Source: Dryas octopetala
Taxonomy: Eukaryota; Streptophyta; Magnoliopsida; Rosales; Rosaceae
Reading direction: 5' to 3'
Assembly (NCBI GenBank): GCA_963921425.1
Contig: OY992832.1
Coordinates: forward strand, 7,068,001-7,132,000
DNA length: 64,000 bases
Within the stretch, counting starts at the first letter, position 1. Every line of letters begins with the position of its first letter. The notes under the pieces are model-generated. The model saw only the letters and a program-made list of their open reading frames with translations. It was not told the DNA's origin and ran no database searches. This document shows, piece after piece, positions 13,001-23,750 of the stretch. The translations under genes and the position numbers were made by a program.

Positions 13001-13062
13001 CTGTTGTGCGAACTGTGCCTTACCTTATTGTATATGGAACTCCTTACAGTGACAGGTTTTGA
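10013..13062 (+). CDS. DEG5: Chloroplast lumenal serine protease DEG5 (Do-like, no PDZ)
   Basis: Coding exons: 10013-10264, 10753-10902, 11550-11612, 11747-11836, 12085-12207, 12494-12581, 12697-12771, 12956-13062. All introns are GT-AG, phases join without a break, and the product is 315 residues. The N-terminus is Ser-rich (transit peptide), then ARRR at 32-35 and a hydrophobic stretch, a twin-arginine-like signal for the thylakoid lumen. The trypsin-like triad is intact: His139 (TNYHVV), Asp180 (ARDLAVLK), Ser258 (GNSGGPL). The protein ends right after the protease domain with no PDZ domain, the hallmark that separates DEG5 from DEG1 and DEG8. In Arabidopsis DEG5 pairs with DEG8 and helps turn over photodamaged photosystem II D1. 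Function here follows from the family. Confidence 0.93.
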
Positions 13063-13790
13063 TCAATTTATCCATTGTCTATGTATATGTATTCCTCATA
13101 TTGATCTTATTCCTTTTGCGAAAACTTGCTGTATAAGTTTCATAGAATCCAATCCCATTGATTCTGTATCTTAGCCAATCTAAAGTTTATAGTACATATT
13201 TGATTAATTGTACCCTGTAAGAGGAATGCTAGCAACTTTTCCTCTTTAAATAATATACATTTAGTTAATCGGTTAATCCTAATCCATGTAGGCCTAGATC
13301 TCCTGGATTTATGGCTAGTTATACGTGGGCTATTCATATAATTAAATATACATATATGAACACCCGGCCTGTTCATCAAGTCTCAAGTCTCAAATCAGTT
13401 GATTTTGATACTGATTAATATTAGTTGTTCATCCGACCCTCCCACCCCCAACCTCACCCTCAGGGCCGCGGTTGCATTGGCCTAAGTTGCTCATCGAGTC
13501 TGCGGGCAGCATAATAACTGCTGTGCTTCTATGCAGATTATTCAAGCAAAGTTAATATTTTTTTTCTATTTTCTTTTTTGATTGCCAAAGGCCCAAAGCA
13601 TGTAATGATTTTGATGCATATGTTGTTAACAACAGTTTGCTAACTGTGTAATTGATGGATCTAATTTGAATTATTGATTACTTCAATTACTACGCACTAA
13701 CGGTGTGATTTTAGCCCAAGTTGATGGGTTGTGCTGATCCAAATTCTGTACGATCCATTATAAGTTTATGATTCGTAGTCCATTAATAAT
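13063..13790. other. DEG5 3' flank
   Basis: Probable 3' UTR then unassigned sequence, including a C-rich stretch at 13431-13475. No gene seen. Confidence 0.5.
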
Positions 13791-14187
13791 AGGGATTAAT
13801 ACCATTTTGCTCCCCCGACTATTACACTTGTATCAGTTTGCTCTCCAGACTTCTAATTTGGAAAATTAAGGACTCTGACTTTTTCAATTTTGCCAATTGA
13901 GGTTCTTTTGTCAATTTACACATTTTTTATCCAAATCTTTGAGGGCAAAATAGTCCCTTCCAATTAGATCTTATCATTTTTTCCTCATGCATCATTTTTC
14001 CTCTTTTATTTCTTGCTATATTTTGCTTGATCATCTCGACATTTTAGATGAAAAATGTATAAATTGACGGAATAACCTTAATTGGCAAAATTGAAAAAGC
14101 CAGGGTCCTTAATTTTCCAAATTAGAAGTCTGGGGAGCAAACTGATACATGTGTAATAGTCTAGGGAGCAAAATGACATTAATCCCT
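13791..14187. mobile_element. MITE with long terminal inverted repeats and 7-bp TSD
   Basis: A 397-bp element starting AGGGATTAATACCATTTTGC and ending with the complementary GCAAAATGACATTAATCCCT. The arms match for well over 100 bp (blocks with AGTTTGCTC, CAGACTTCTAATTTGGAAAATTAAGG and CAATTTTGCCAATT). It is flanked by TAATAAT on both sides (13784-13790 and 14188-14194), which I read as the target-site duplication. No coding capacity; superfamily not settled. Confidence 0.8.
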
Positions 14188-14231
14188 TAATAATATGGTC
14201 AGTCATATATAAGCTCTCTAATTAATAGGGC

Positions 14232-14335
14232 CACCCAGCAATAACATCCAAAAAGAAGCCTCCATCTGAAAGTCCTATCCAAATCGAGTTTTTAATGGAT
14301 CAGTGCAGTCCATTGATTAAAAAAACACTTTTTCA
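14232..14335 (+). repeat. DEG5 promoter-like block, copy 2
   Basis: Direct-repeat partner of 9801-9915, located about 1.2 kb after the DEG5 stop and 45 bp after the MITE. Similarity stops after AACACTTTT, so no second DEG5 coding region follows. It is either a remnant of a tandem duplication or a moved promoter fragment. Confidence 0.75.
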
Positions 14336-15070
14336 ATACGTCTCATAAGCTAAGGAAAAAGACTACTCAACCTTGTTGTCAATGAAACGAATCCAGAATG
14401 CACCAAGAGCTCTCTCATAAGAGTTGGACTTGCTGCAACCTAATGTTAAAACCAGGAAGCCCGAAAACCAACCAAAAACCATGCATTTCTTCCTCTTCAT
14501 TCTAGTTATAAATTATAATCTTCAATTCATCACTATTGTCAGTATTACCTTAATCAACATTATACTCATTATATCATCAACATCTGCCCCCCACTGCTGA
14601 AGAACAATTTCTAGTCTCCTACATATACTAATTTTATGTCAAAACTCTTTTGCAAGGCAATTTAACTTCTACATATATGTTACCGTATATTTGAATTAAC
14701 ACTTTGAACAACAAGATGCCTCCTCAATCTCTCAGAAAAAAGAAAGTGAAGGACAAAGCTTACATAATAAAGCTGGTTTTATGCACAGTTAACTTCCCAT
14801 ATTTGAGTTGCTACTAAAATTTTATAGGACTCAACTCCTTCTAAGGAGCCAATAGCAAGACCATTGCCACATTCCAAGTCATGTTAAAAACCAAAAGCAA
14901 GACCAATCTCTGTTGATAAACATAGAATTTCAACACAAATTCCAAGCAAGCATTGAGAATGCACCCAAATCACTAAAGCAAGATTATCTTCAGCCCATAG
15001 TTCATTCCAAGCAAAATATTTGAAAACAAAACCACTTACAAACTGTTGATGTTGCAAGCAGGCCCTGTTT

Positions 15071-15409
15071 CTATAATGACAGTAGAGACATTTGTTCTTC
15101 AATGGAGCAACCAACATGACATGAGGTTCGACAAGAGGAAGGGATTAGAATGAGACCGAGACACCGCTGCTCCATCGGGGAAGGCGAAGAACGGCGAGTG
15201 CTGCGATACTCAACTGCATCTTGAAGAATAATGTTGCCTTGTTTGTCAATGCAGTGAAAGGTACCCAAGAAAAACCGTCCATCTCTTATCCCAACTAGCA
15301 TTCGCCGAAACACCAACTTCATCACACGGCTCACTGCCTCCGACCCATTTGGGTTCGACCCATCTGAGTTCGCGACCTCAATCAACGATTCCGCTGCTTC
15401 TTGTTCCAT
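15071..15409 (-). CDS. Sm-like protein, NatC auxiliary subunit NAA38/LSMD1 type
   Basis: Single-exon 112-residue protein. The ATG at 15409 (MEQEAAESLIEV) is the first in frame; the frame extends a few codons upstream only from a TTG. Residues about 28-97 form one Sm fold. The Sm1 part contains VGIRDGRFFLGTFHCIDKQG then NIILQDAVEY; the Sm2 part contains LGLILIPSSC. This spacing and wording match the LSMD1/NAA38 branch, not spliceosomal Sm or LSm1-8. In other eukaryotes NAA38 is a small partner of the NatC N-terminal acetyltransferase (NAA30/NAA35). Complex membership here is inferred. From memory the Arabidopsis neighbour of DEG5, At4g18372, encodes such a small Sm-like protein, which supports the call. 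It is transcribed away from the KH gene. Confidence 0.85.
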   Translation of the reverse strand: MEQEAAESLIEVANSDGSNPNGSEAVSRVMKLVFRRMLVGIRDGRFFLGTFHCIDKQGNIILQDAVEYRSTRRSSPSPMEQRCLGLILIPSSCRTSCHVGCSIEEQMSLLSL

Positions 15410-16406
15410 GTTCGTGGGTTTCAATTCGAATCGACCACTGGTACTGGAAAGCAGAGAATGACAATGATGATGAAGAAAATCTGGGTAACGATAAATATCA
15501 ACTAGGAAATATTTGCTAATTAAAAATCAATGATGCAATAGAACTATCAGACATAAAATCCGAAAATAAACAGAGAAATTCTTCTTCTTCTTTTATCTTT
15601 ATTTACCGGGTTGCGTCTGTTGATTCCGCAAAATATGTATATGGGTTTCGCTAGGAGTCTCCGGCCAGATCCAATTGAACAAACCAAGAAACAAAGGAAT
15701 GAATTCAGCTCCGGTTTCTCCTTTCTCAGATGGGTTTGATCGTTCAGGCTCAAAGTTAATTTAGGTCATTCTAATTGTGGATAGAAGATTGCTCTGTTTT
15801 GTTTCTGGTATTAATTTAGTAGAATACAAATGCAAAAGAAAAGGAACATCCAGGGGTAATCTTGACATTAAACAATTATTTATTTTTTGATGATGCATTA
15901 CTCAATTAAGTTAATTATTTTTACAAAGCATGCATTTATATTTTATAATTTATAAGTTGGGTTGCATCCGATTTGGTTATCTCATAGTTAAACTCTATCA
16001 TATGTCTTCACAAAAATTATTCCATACCTAGGGCCTTTTGGTTTATAAAATTAATTTATATTCCTTTGCATTTTTCGGAGAGAAAAAAATGCAAAATTTT
16101 TTTTTCCTTATGTTTGGTAAATTTGAAAGTAATAAATATTGATCAATTTTTTCAATTATATCCGAATTAATTAATTATTTTAAAATAATAATAAAATTAA
16201 TTTTATCTAAAAAGAAACAATAAATATTTTCTTAAAAAAAGAGAAATTAATTTTATTACTCCAGCAAAAATTTTATTTTTCTCTAATAAGTGTATTAAAT
16301 TTTCTTGAGTTAGAAATTAATTTATTTTTTTTACCTATTAAATATGGGAATAAAATTAATTTTTTATTTCAAGCCTTTAAAATTTAAATCAAACGGATCC
16401 CAAAAG
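15410..16406. other. Intergenic between Sm-like gene and hAT element
   Basis: Start-side flank of the minus-strand Sm-like gene (promoter and 5' UTR), then very AT-rich DNA (about 15870-16390). The short ORF 15547-15753 has no domain support. Confidence 0.5.
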
Positions 16407-17047
16407 TAGGGGTGGGTTCGGATCGGTAACCGAACCGAAACCCCTAAACCGAAGACCGAACCGAACCTCTCCAGTAAGCCTCCACGGCAACCGAGACCGA
16501 GACCGAAAAGCCGGTAAACCGATGTTCGGTCAACCGAAGAACCCGGTCGGCTCGGCTCGGTTATGGGCCTAGACCGAACACATATTGGGCCATGTTTTGG
16601 GCCACATTTTGGGCCATTTTTGGGCCTTGACTCCATTCACTAATTTAGTATAATATATTAATATTATGATTTAGGGTATTTTTAATTAGTTTATATATAT
16701 TAAAAAACATATAAATTAAAATTATAGGGGTTTATAAATTTATATATGTTTTATATAAATTATAGAAATGTATTATATAAAATTATAAATTATTTATTAG
16801 AAATGTATAAGAAATGTATTAAAAATGTATAAAAATGAATTATGTAAATGATTTGTTAAATATATTCGGTTTGGTTCGGTTTACCGACGGTTTAAGGATA
16901 TAAAAACCGGGACCGAGTCCGAACCTCCCAGTTCGGTAGTCAAACCGAACTTCTGGTACGATTTTATTTCGGTACGATTTTTTTCGGTATCGATTGGGCC
17001 GGTTTCGGGCTCGGCCTCGATTTTTCGGTCAACCCGACCCAGCCCTA
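16407..17047. mobile_element. Non-autonomous hAT-type element with perfect 8-bp TSD
   Basis: A 641-bp element beginning TAGGGGTGGGTTCGG and ending with the complement of TAGGGCTGGGTCGGG. Both ends are rich in CCGAACC/GGTTCGG motifs and the middle is AT-rich. The octamer CCCAAAAG sits at 16399-16406 and again at 17048-17055. The 8-bp duplication and TAGGG-type ends are hAT features. No transposase ORF. It lies between the divergent Sm-like and KH genes, about 340 bp upstream of the KH gene's 5' UTR splice donor. Confidence 0.88.
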
Positions 17048-17390
17048 CCCAAAAGGGTATAAAGTGAATTCATCAGCGCATACCCTAAAACGCAAGAAAC
17101 GATCGGTTGTTTTTTAAAAATTTCACCGACCTATGACGGCGTTACCGCACGTTATATAAACTACCAAGTACCAACCTATTTTTTAAAGTTTAATTACAAA
17201 TTATCCTTAGTGAAATTATTTTAAAAGATAAATTCAGTTTTTTCTTTTTATAGAAAATTCATAAGAAAACAACCTAGGCATCTTCGAAAACTCCACTGCT
17301 ACATAGCCAACACCAATCCAAAAGGCTTCTATCAGAATTCAGAAGTCCTCTCCTTCTATCTGTCTTCGACTCACTTTATCCAATTAACAG

Positions 17391-17439
17391 GTACGCCTTC
17401 GTCTAGGGTTTTACCATGCCATTAGCGGCTTCATCATCT

Positions 17440-17476
<37 letters not shown>

Positions 17477-17649
17477 CACTCTTTTCTACTAATCTCCTGC
17501 TAATTAGATTTTCACGAAAGGCTTTTCCTTTTCGCTGTAAACCCTACATTGATAAAGAGGAAATTCCAATTTCAATGAAATCAATTTTGTTCCTTTTTTC
17601 CCCCAATTGAGTTTTGGGTGAGTGCTTAGTTTTCTTTTTGTGATCTCAG
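17391..17649 (+). other. Probable 5'-UTR intron of the KH gene, with (CT)n tract
   Basis: AACAG then GTACGC at 17391 is a good donor, and TGATCTCAG ending at 17649 a good acceptor 22 bases before the ATG. Inside is a (CT)n run at 17443-17472. Splicing is inferred from the site sequences only. Confidence 0.55.
17443..17472. repeat. (CT)n microsatellite
   Basis: About 15 CT units, within the inferred 5'-UTR intron of the KH gene. Confidence 0.9.
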
Positions 17650-17671
17650 GAGCAAAACCCAATTCAGAGCA

Positions 17672-20600
17672 ATGGGCGAGACGGGTAAGCGTTATCGTTC
17701 GCAGAGAGACCATGACGGGCATGGAGGCAACAACAACAAGAACCAGAAGAGACGCACGAATGACAAAGACGAAAAGGGTGGTGGCGGTGATGAGCTGGTT
17801 GTGTATAGGATTCTATGCCCTGATGGGGTCATCGGAAGCGTCATTGGGAAGAGTGGGAAAGTGATAAACTCGATAAGGCAAGAGACGAGAGCGAAGATTA
17901 AGGTTGTGGATCCATTCCCAGGTGCCAAAGACAGGGTTATAACTATTTATAGCTATGTTAGGGGCAAAGAAGAAGTCGAAGTTGACGATGAGTTCAGTGA
18001 TAGGGAACCTTTGTGTGCTGCCCAGGATGCTCTTCTTCGAGTTCATGCTGCCATTTCAAATGCTGTGGCTGCAGTTGGAGATTCCGACAAGAAGCGGAGA
18101 GATAAGGAGGACTGTCAAATTCTTGTTCCGTCTAGCCAGTCTGCGAATATTATCGGTAAGGCTGGGGCGACTATTAAGAAACTGAGAAGCAAGACGAGGA
18201 CAAACATTAAGGTTGCTGCAAAGGATCCTAGTGACCCGACACATTCATGCGCTTTGGACTTTGACAATTTTGTTATGGTTAGTATTTGCTATGAATCATA
18301 AAATATGTCTTTTAAAATTTGGTTCTGCTTTCAACCTGGCATTTTCATTCTTGTATTCCTACATAAAATTCATGGCTAAGCATGATATTTCTTATTTATT
18401 CTCATAGAATTTGGAAAAAGAAAGGGGTATCATTGCCCTTTCCTTTGTGAGAGTGTAATCTATTAGCCTGCTTTGCACTTATGAGCAGATGCCAATATAG
18501 AGAGCGATGTGGGAAGAGATATGACCACAAAAATTGCCGAACAACTTTAACTGCTTGGATTTAGAGGCATCTTATTGTAGCATTAGAGGTCTACTGATAG
18601 AAGGCTCACCAGAGAGTTTATCATTATTGAACTGCTATGTTTTTTAAGGTTGGGTTGTTGGTACAGTACCTCTTTAGAATTGATTTTCTGGCCTATATCT
18701 GTTATTACTTATTGTACCATTGACATGCCCCTTTTTGTGTCCATTTTTCCTGTGAATATGATTATTTTTTGGGTTTCTTTATGTTGCCATGGTAGCCATA
18801 AAATAACTGGAGAATAGTCTCTAATCTCTAGGGGTTCTATAGCACCATATTTAGAAAAATTGAGCTTTGTCTATTTATTAGATTTTTTAATATGAAATGC
18901 TAAATGGACCTTCTTTGTGTGTATGTACTTGATGCTTTGATGCTCTTTGTCATATTTTTCTCCAGAGGTTTCACTTTCATGTTTTAGGGCACTCCCTCAG
19001 TAGTATTTGTGTGTTTAAGTGTTCTTTCCCGTTGTAAACAGATAAATGGAGAATCGGAAGCAGTGAAAAAAGCATTGTTTGCTGTTTCTGCAATTATGTA
19101 CAAGTTTACTCCGAGGGAAGAAATTCCTCTTGAGACAACAGTACCAGAAGTCCCTCCAAGCATAATCATCCCATCAGATGTCTCCATTTATCCACCAGGT
19201 GGACTATATCCAAGTGCCGATTCTATTGTATCTTCTAGATCTGTACCTCCAATCATAGGTGCCACACATATGCAGGATCTTCAGGGTTATGCAGATAGTG
19301 GGAATGCATGGCCCCTTTATTCATCTGCTCTTCCTGTAGTTTCTGGTTTCAGTGTTGCCTCACGATCTGAGGAGTTAGTTGTGAGAGTACTGTGTCCCTT
19401 TGACAAGATTGGTCGTGTAATTGGCAAGGGTGGGGGTACCATTAAAAGCATTAGGCAGGTTAGTGGCGCTCGTGTTGAGGTTGATGATACCAAGGATGAT
19501 CGTGATGAGTGTATAATTACTGTTACTGCAATAGAGGTGTGGCTCCCACTCATCCTTTCTATTCTAATAGATCGTAAAAAGTACAAAATTAGATAAATCC
19601 ATCTGCCACTAAATCCAATATTTTGCTTTTGTTAGAAATTTTACCATTGATGCTTCTAATAAAGTAATTTTTACGATAAAAAACTTTTCATGATTGAAGT
19701 TTACCTCAAATCCAATATTTTGGTTTTGGTTGCTGCTGGTTTATGTAGACATCAGCAGTTCCAAGATCTTGCTGTGAGAATGCACTCATGTTTATTAATT
19801 GTTATCATGCCAGAAATAAAAATGGTTGTGAGAAAGACTCATTCTAATATATTCTTACAATCATTTTATTATCCTCTGCATTTGAAATATTGTAGCTTGT
19901 CACCAAAATTCCATCATGAACTTAGTGTTGGCAATGAAGTTTTCGATCATCTTGATTAGCATTTCGCACATAGGCTGTACATCAACAACCGGTTTTCATC
20001 TTCTAATATATGTTGATCATGGGTTTATTGTTTGGCAGTCACCCGATGATCTAAAATCCATGGCAGTTGAAGCTGTTCTATTGCTGCAAGGAAAGATAAA
20101 TGATGAAGATGATGACACTGTTTCGATACGACTTCTTGTTCCATCTAAAGTTATTGGTTGTATTATTGGAAAAAGTGGTTCAATTATAAATGAAATTAGA
20201 AAGAGAACAAAAGCTGATGTCCGTATTTCAAAAGCTGATAAGCCTAAGTGTGCTGATGCTAATGATGAACTTGTTGAGGTTGGTTTTAGCTAAAGTCTCT
20301 AAGCTTTGTTCTTGTTGATCACATCTTTATTAATTATGTTCCCCGTTCAGGTGGCAGGAGAGGCCAGTAGTTTGAGAGATGCACTTATTCAGATTGTTCT
20401 AAGGCTCCGAGATGATGTCTTGAAAGATAGAGATGGTGGTCATAACCCCTCCGTTGGTGCTGAATCCCTATACTCGGGCGGGGCTGGTCTCTCAATGCCA
20501 TCTGTCCTGCCTTCTGTTCCTCCAGTTCCTTCGTTGGGTTATGATCAGAGGGCTGAAAGTGGGAGTGGCTTGGGCATGCTTTCTTCTAGTAACATCTATG

Positions 20601-21418
20601 GATATGCATCTTTGCCGGTATGTCAATTTCACTAATTCTCCCTTCCTTACCAACTCTAGGTAAAGTCTTGGCTTTCCAACTTTACATTTTATTATAGATC
20701 TTATTGATTCAATTCATAAAAATATGATTTTTACCTTTGCTTGCAACCATTGGAACTCTCAAGTAAATATCAAAACCATTAGCATTGTGTATGGTCCTTT
20801 GAGATTTATTTAATCGCAAAGTAAGTTTTTAAAGTTTTTTTTTTTCATGTCACTTCTATATATTTATTTATTTTTAGATGGGAGAAAACGGCTATGGATC
20901 CATTTCCTCGTATTCATCCAAGCTATACGGAGGGTCAGTGTATTAATTTTATTATATCTTGTTTTGAAGCTTATCTCTTTTGGTTTTTATCCTATCAATC
21001 TTATGCTTCTTTTCAATACCATGCCTCTATGCAGGTTGCCACCCCCTTCAACACTTGAGATGTTAATTCCTGCTAATGCAGTGGGTAAGGTGATGGGTAA
21101 AGGAGGGGCGAATATAGCCAATATTCGGAAGGTGGGAGTTTCTTTCTTTTTTAGGATCTACATCATCTGATTTTTTTCTTTATCATTTGAAGGTGGATCA
21201 ATATGGAAAATCTAGCTTGTTTCTTCCTAGATATGTCATACAATTTGATTGAACAGCATTCTCATGCATATTTGTTTCTCCTCCAGATATCAGGAGCAAT
21301 GATAGAGATCTCTGAGTCCAAATCTTCCCGGAGTGATCGTATTGCTCATATATCTGGCACACCTGAACAGAAGCGTACAGCAGAGAACTTGATTCAGGCA
21401 TTTATAATGGCCCCCTAA
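17672..21418 (+). CDS. RNA-binding protein with five KH domains
   Basis: Coding exons: 17672-18277, 19042-19536, 20039-20278, 20351-20617, 20878-20933, 21035-21131, 21287-21418. All joins keep frame and the product is 630 residues. Five K-homology domains are visible by their IGxxGxxI loops: KH1 from ~43 (VIGKSGKVI), KH2 from ~147 (IIGKAGATI), KH3 from ~313 (VIGKGGGTI), KH4 from ~394 (IIGKSGSII), KH5 from ~556 (VMGKGGANI, split by the last intron). The N-terminal 40 residues are basic and Gly/Asn-rich. The KH3-KH4 and KH4-KH5 linkers are Pro/Ser-rich. Family members (PCBP-like, HEN4/FLK relatives) bind RNA and act in pre-mRNA processing; the target here is unknown. Best match by memory is the At4g18375/At5g46190 pair. 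Confidence 0.93.
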
Positions 21419-22843
21419 ATTTTTAGGATGCGTCTTGATGCTTAAAGGTGAAACTAAGAATCTTGGAATTTTCTCTCTCATGTTTCCTCTCCTTTAGTCC
21501 TCTAGGCTTATTCAACCTGACTTCCCGATCATCCCGTTAAAGCGGCTATCGTGACCATGCCAGAGGATTCACTGCAGGGTTTGTGCGTAGGACATGTAGC
21601 CTCCCGTCCTTATTGTCTAATCTATTCTTAATCTACAGTATTAGGTTCTTTCTTTCCTGTCATATCACTTCATCTGGTCTTATCTTTCACTATTATAGAG
21701 TGCATCTTAATTTTACTGTCACACTCTATAATTTGATGTTCATGCCAGAAAACTATTCAGTAATGACCATAAATGTCGATCTTATGATATATGCATGTTA
21801 TTTCTCTGGCCATTCAATCTCTTGCTCTAAGCTTCTTGCTAGAAGCATCTTCTCAATCAATGGTGGAAGTGAAATGCAGTTGGTAATGATCTCTTCTTTT
21901 TGATAATTCTCCTTGATTTACATGCATAGTGCTTACAGAGGAATCGCTTTCTTCAATTAGATAAACCAAACCTTTTTTCTCTATTCTCTATCTCCTGTCT
22001 TCATTTTGGGCATGTGAAACTTCATCACAAAGCTTAATTTTCAAATCACTGTATTTATTTAATTCTAATTGATCTCTTGGCCTGTCTCAGTGCCATCCTC
22101 AACCACAATTGTAGTAAATCTCACAACATTTCTCTTACAAATTCAGTGTGCCCTGCACATGAAAATCTTCTGAGGAGAATTTTTTGTGAAACGACCTCAT
22201 GGAACTCTTTAACACTCTCATTTCTTTTGTCTCATGAGAGTGTTGGATAAAAATCACTATTCACAATTATCGAGCTCTCACAATTATGGGGCTCTCTTTT
22301 CGACAGCGTGGCTTCATTGGGTTTTCTGGATCCAAATGATTTCAAGCAGCTGTAGGATTATGTATTTTCCATCTTTAGCTAAATCCATGAGTAAGTGAGC
22401 CACTGTGCTTCCAGCACAGCTTAGATTCTGGTTTTTCAAATTCAACTAAGCTAGGTATTCAATATCAGTAAATTCCAGAAACGGGTTATGTGCATTATGA
22501 TATCAGCAGAATCCCATAATTGATGTTATCCCCTCATAAATCAAACTGCTCGCATATCGAGGTAACATCTTCTAGTTCTGGTGCATTTTGAGATACCATA
22601 TCTTCTAGTTCTGGTTGTCCACTTCCTGTTCGAATTTTTGTCTGCATACATGCCAGATTAGTAGTATTGCAGTTTAACAATGGTGCTTCCTTAGAAGCCC
22701 CATGCTCTCGTTAACCCATAATGCCATCCTGTTGAACTATTTATGTCATGTCTGAATCATTGTTGCAGAGGTTTAGCACTAATTGCTCACCATGTTGAAA
22801 CTTCTGGTTTCAGATATAGATGGATATGTTGCTTAGAAATGTA
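21419..22843. other. 3' flank of the KH gene
   Basis: Probable 3' UTR to about 21.7 kb, then sequence without a supportable gene. A 16-base motif ATCTTCTAGTTCTGGT occurs twice near 22566-22615. Confidence 0.5.
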
Positions 22844-23050
22844 GAATTTTAGATAGGTTCCTTTACGTTGGGCATAAGAGGATGCTTCAACAAAACACTT
22901 GAAATTCAATGTCCTTCCCTTCATATCGATCCCCAACAAAAAGCTCATAGAATTGTAGATAGGTTCTTTTACGATAGTGATAAAAGGATGCATTAACACA
23001 ACTTGCAATTCATTCTCTTTCTCAAGTAGCCATCACAATGAACAGCTCAT
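22844..23050. repeat. Diverged ~105-bp tandem duplication
   Basis: Unit 1 (about 22844-22949) and unit 2 (about 22950-23050) share in order AATT-TAGATAGGTTC, TTTACG, ATAAGAGGATGC/ATAAAAGGATGC, TTCAACAAAAC/ATTAACACAAC, TTG-AATTCA and CAGCTCAT/AAGCTCAT. No ORF spans it. Confidence 0.65.
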
Positions 23051-23065
23051 TTAAGTGTGTACTCA

Positions 23066-23131
23066 CAGCGAAAAGCTACATAGGTGTGTACTTCATATCA
23101 ATTGCAGCGAAAAGCTACATAGGTGTGTACT
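23066..23131. repeat. 39-bp period tandem repeat, two copies
   Basis: The 27 bases beginning CAGCGAAAAGCTACATAGGT are identical at 23066-23092 and 23105-23131. Confidence 0.85.
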
Positions 23132-23750
23132 GACCATCTTTTTTAGGGTTTAGTTCACCTCTGTTTCCAGTCTAGAAAGTTGTTAAGCCTCTCACCTCAG
23201 GCTTATCCTTGACACATGGAACTCTCTTTTATTTAAGTATATTTCAAGTAGTGTTAGTGAATTAGTGTGGGTGTCAAGAAAACAATTAAGATGGTGTTAC
23301 ACAGTTGGTGCGGGATTGTTGCATCTGTGGTATACAGTAGCTCTGGCCACATTTTACAGGCAGTTGATTACTTGTGTACTGAAATTGATAGGTGATGTTT
23401 TGAAACTGAAACCATTGGAAGGTATGTACTTGCCCTTTGATGATATGTCAATTTTTTTTTTCTTCTTTTGGAAACTGGAGGGGGTGGATACGTTTGGGAA
23501 GGGGATGTGAGATGTGCTAACAGAACCTTACATTTGTGTGTACTGTAAACGATTTTGTAAGTTTATTACCCTTTTACTTAAGTACGGGTCCAGAAAGATA
23601 ATTTAACTACTTCTTTACAAGTGCTTGTTTGAGATTTTATGGTTGATTATGAATTTATGATTCAAGATATATGCAAATAATGCTTTCTTTGTTTCCCGAC
23701 AAGGTCAAGGAAATTTTACCTGTCTAATGTCATCATGACCTACATATATA
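23132..23750. other. Intergenic, no gene seen
   Basis: AT-rich stretch between the tandem repeats and the large TIR element. The ORF 23265-23510 has no recognisable domain. Confidence 0.5.
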
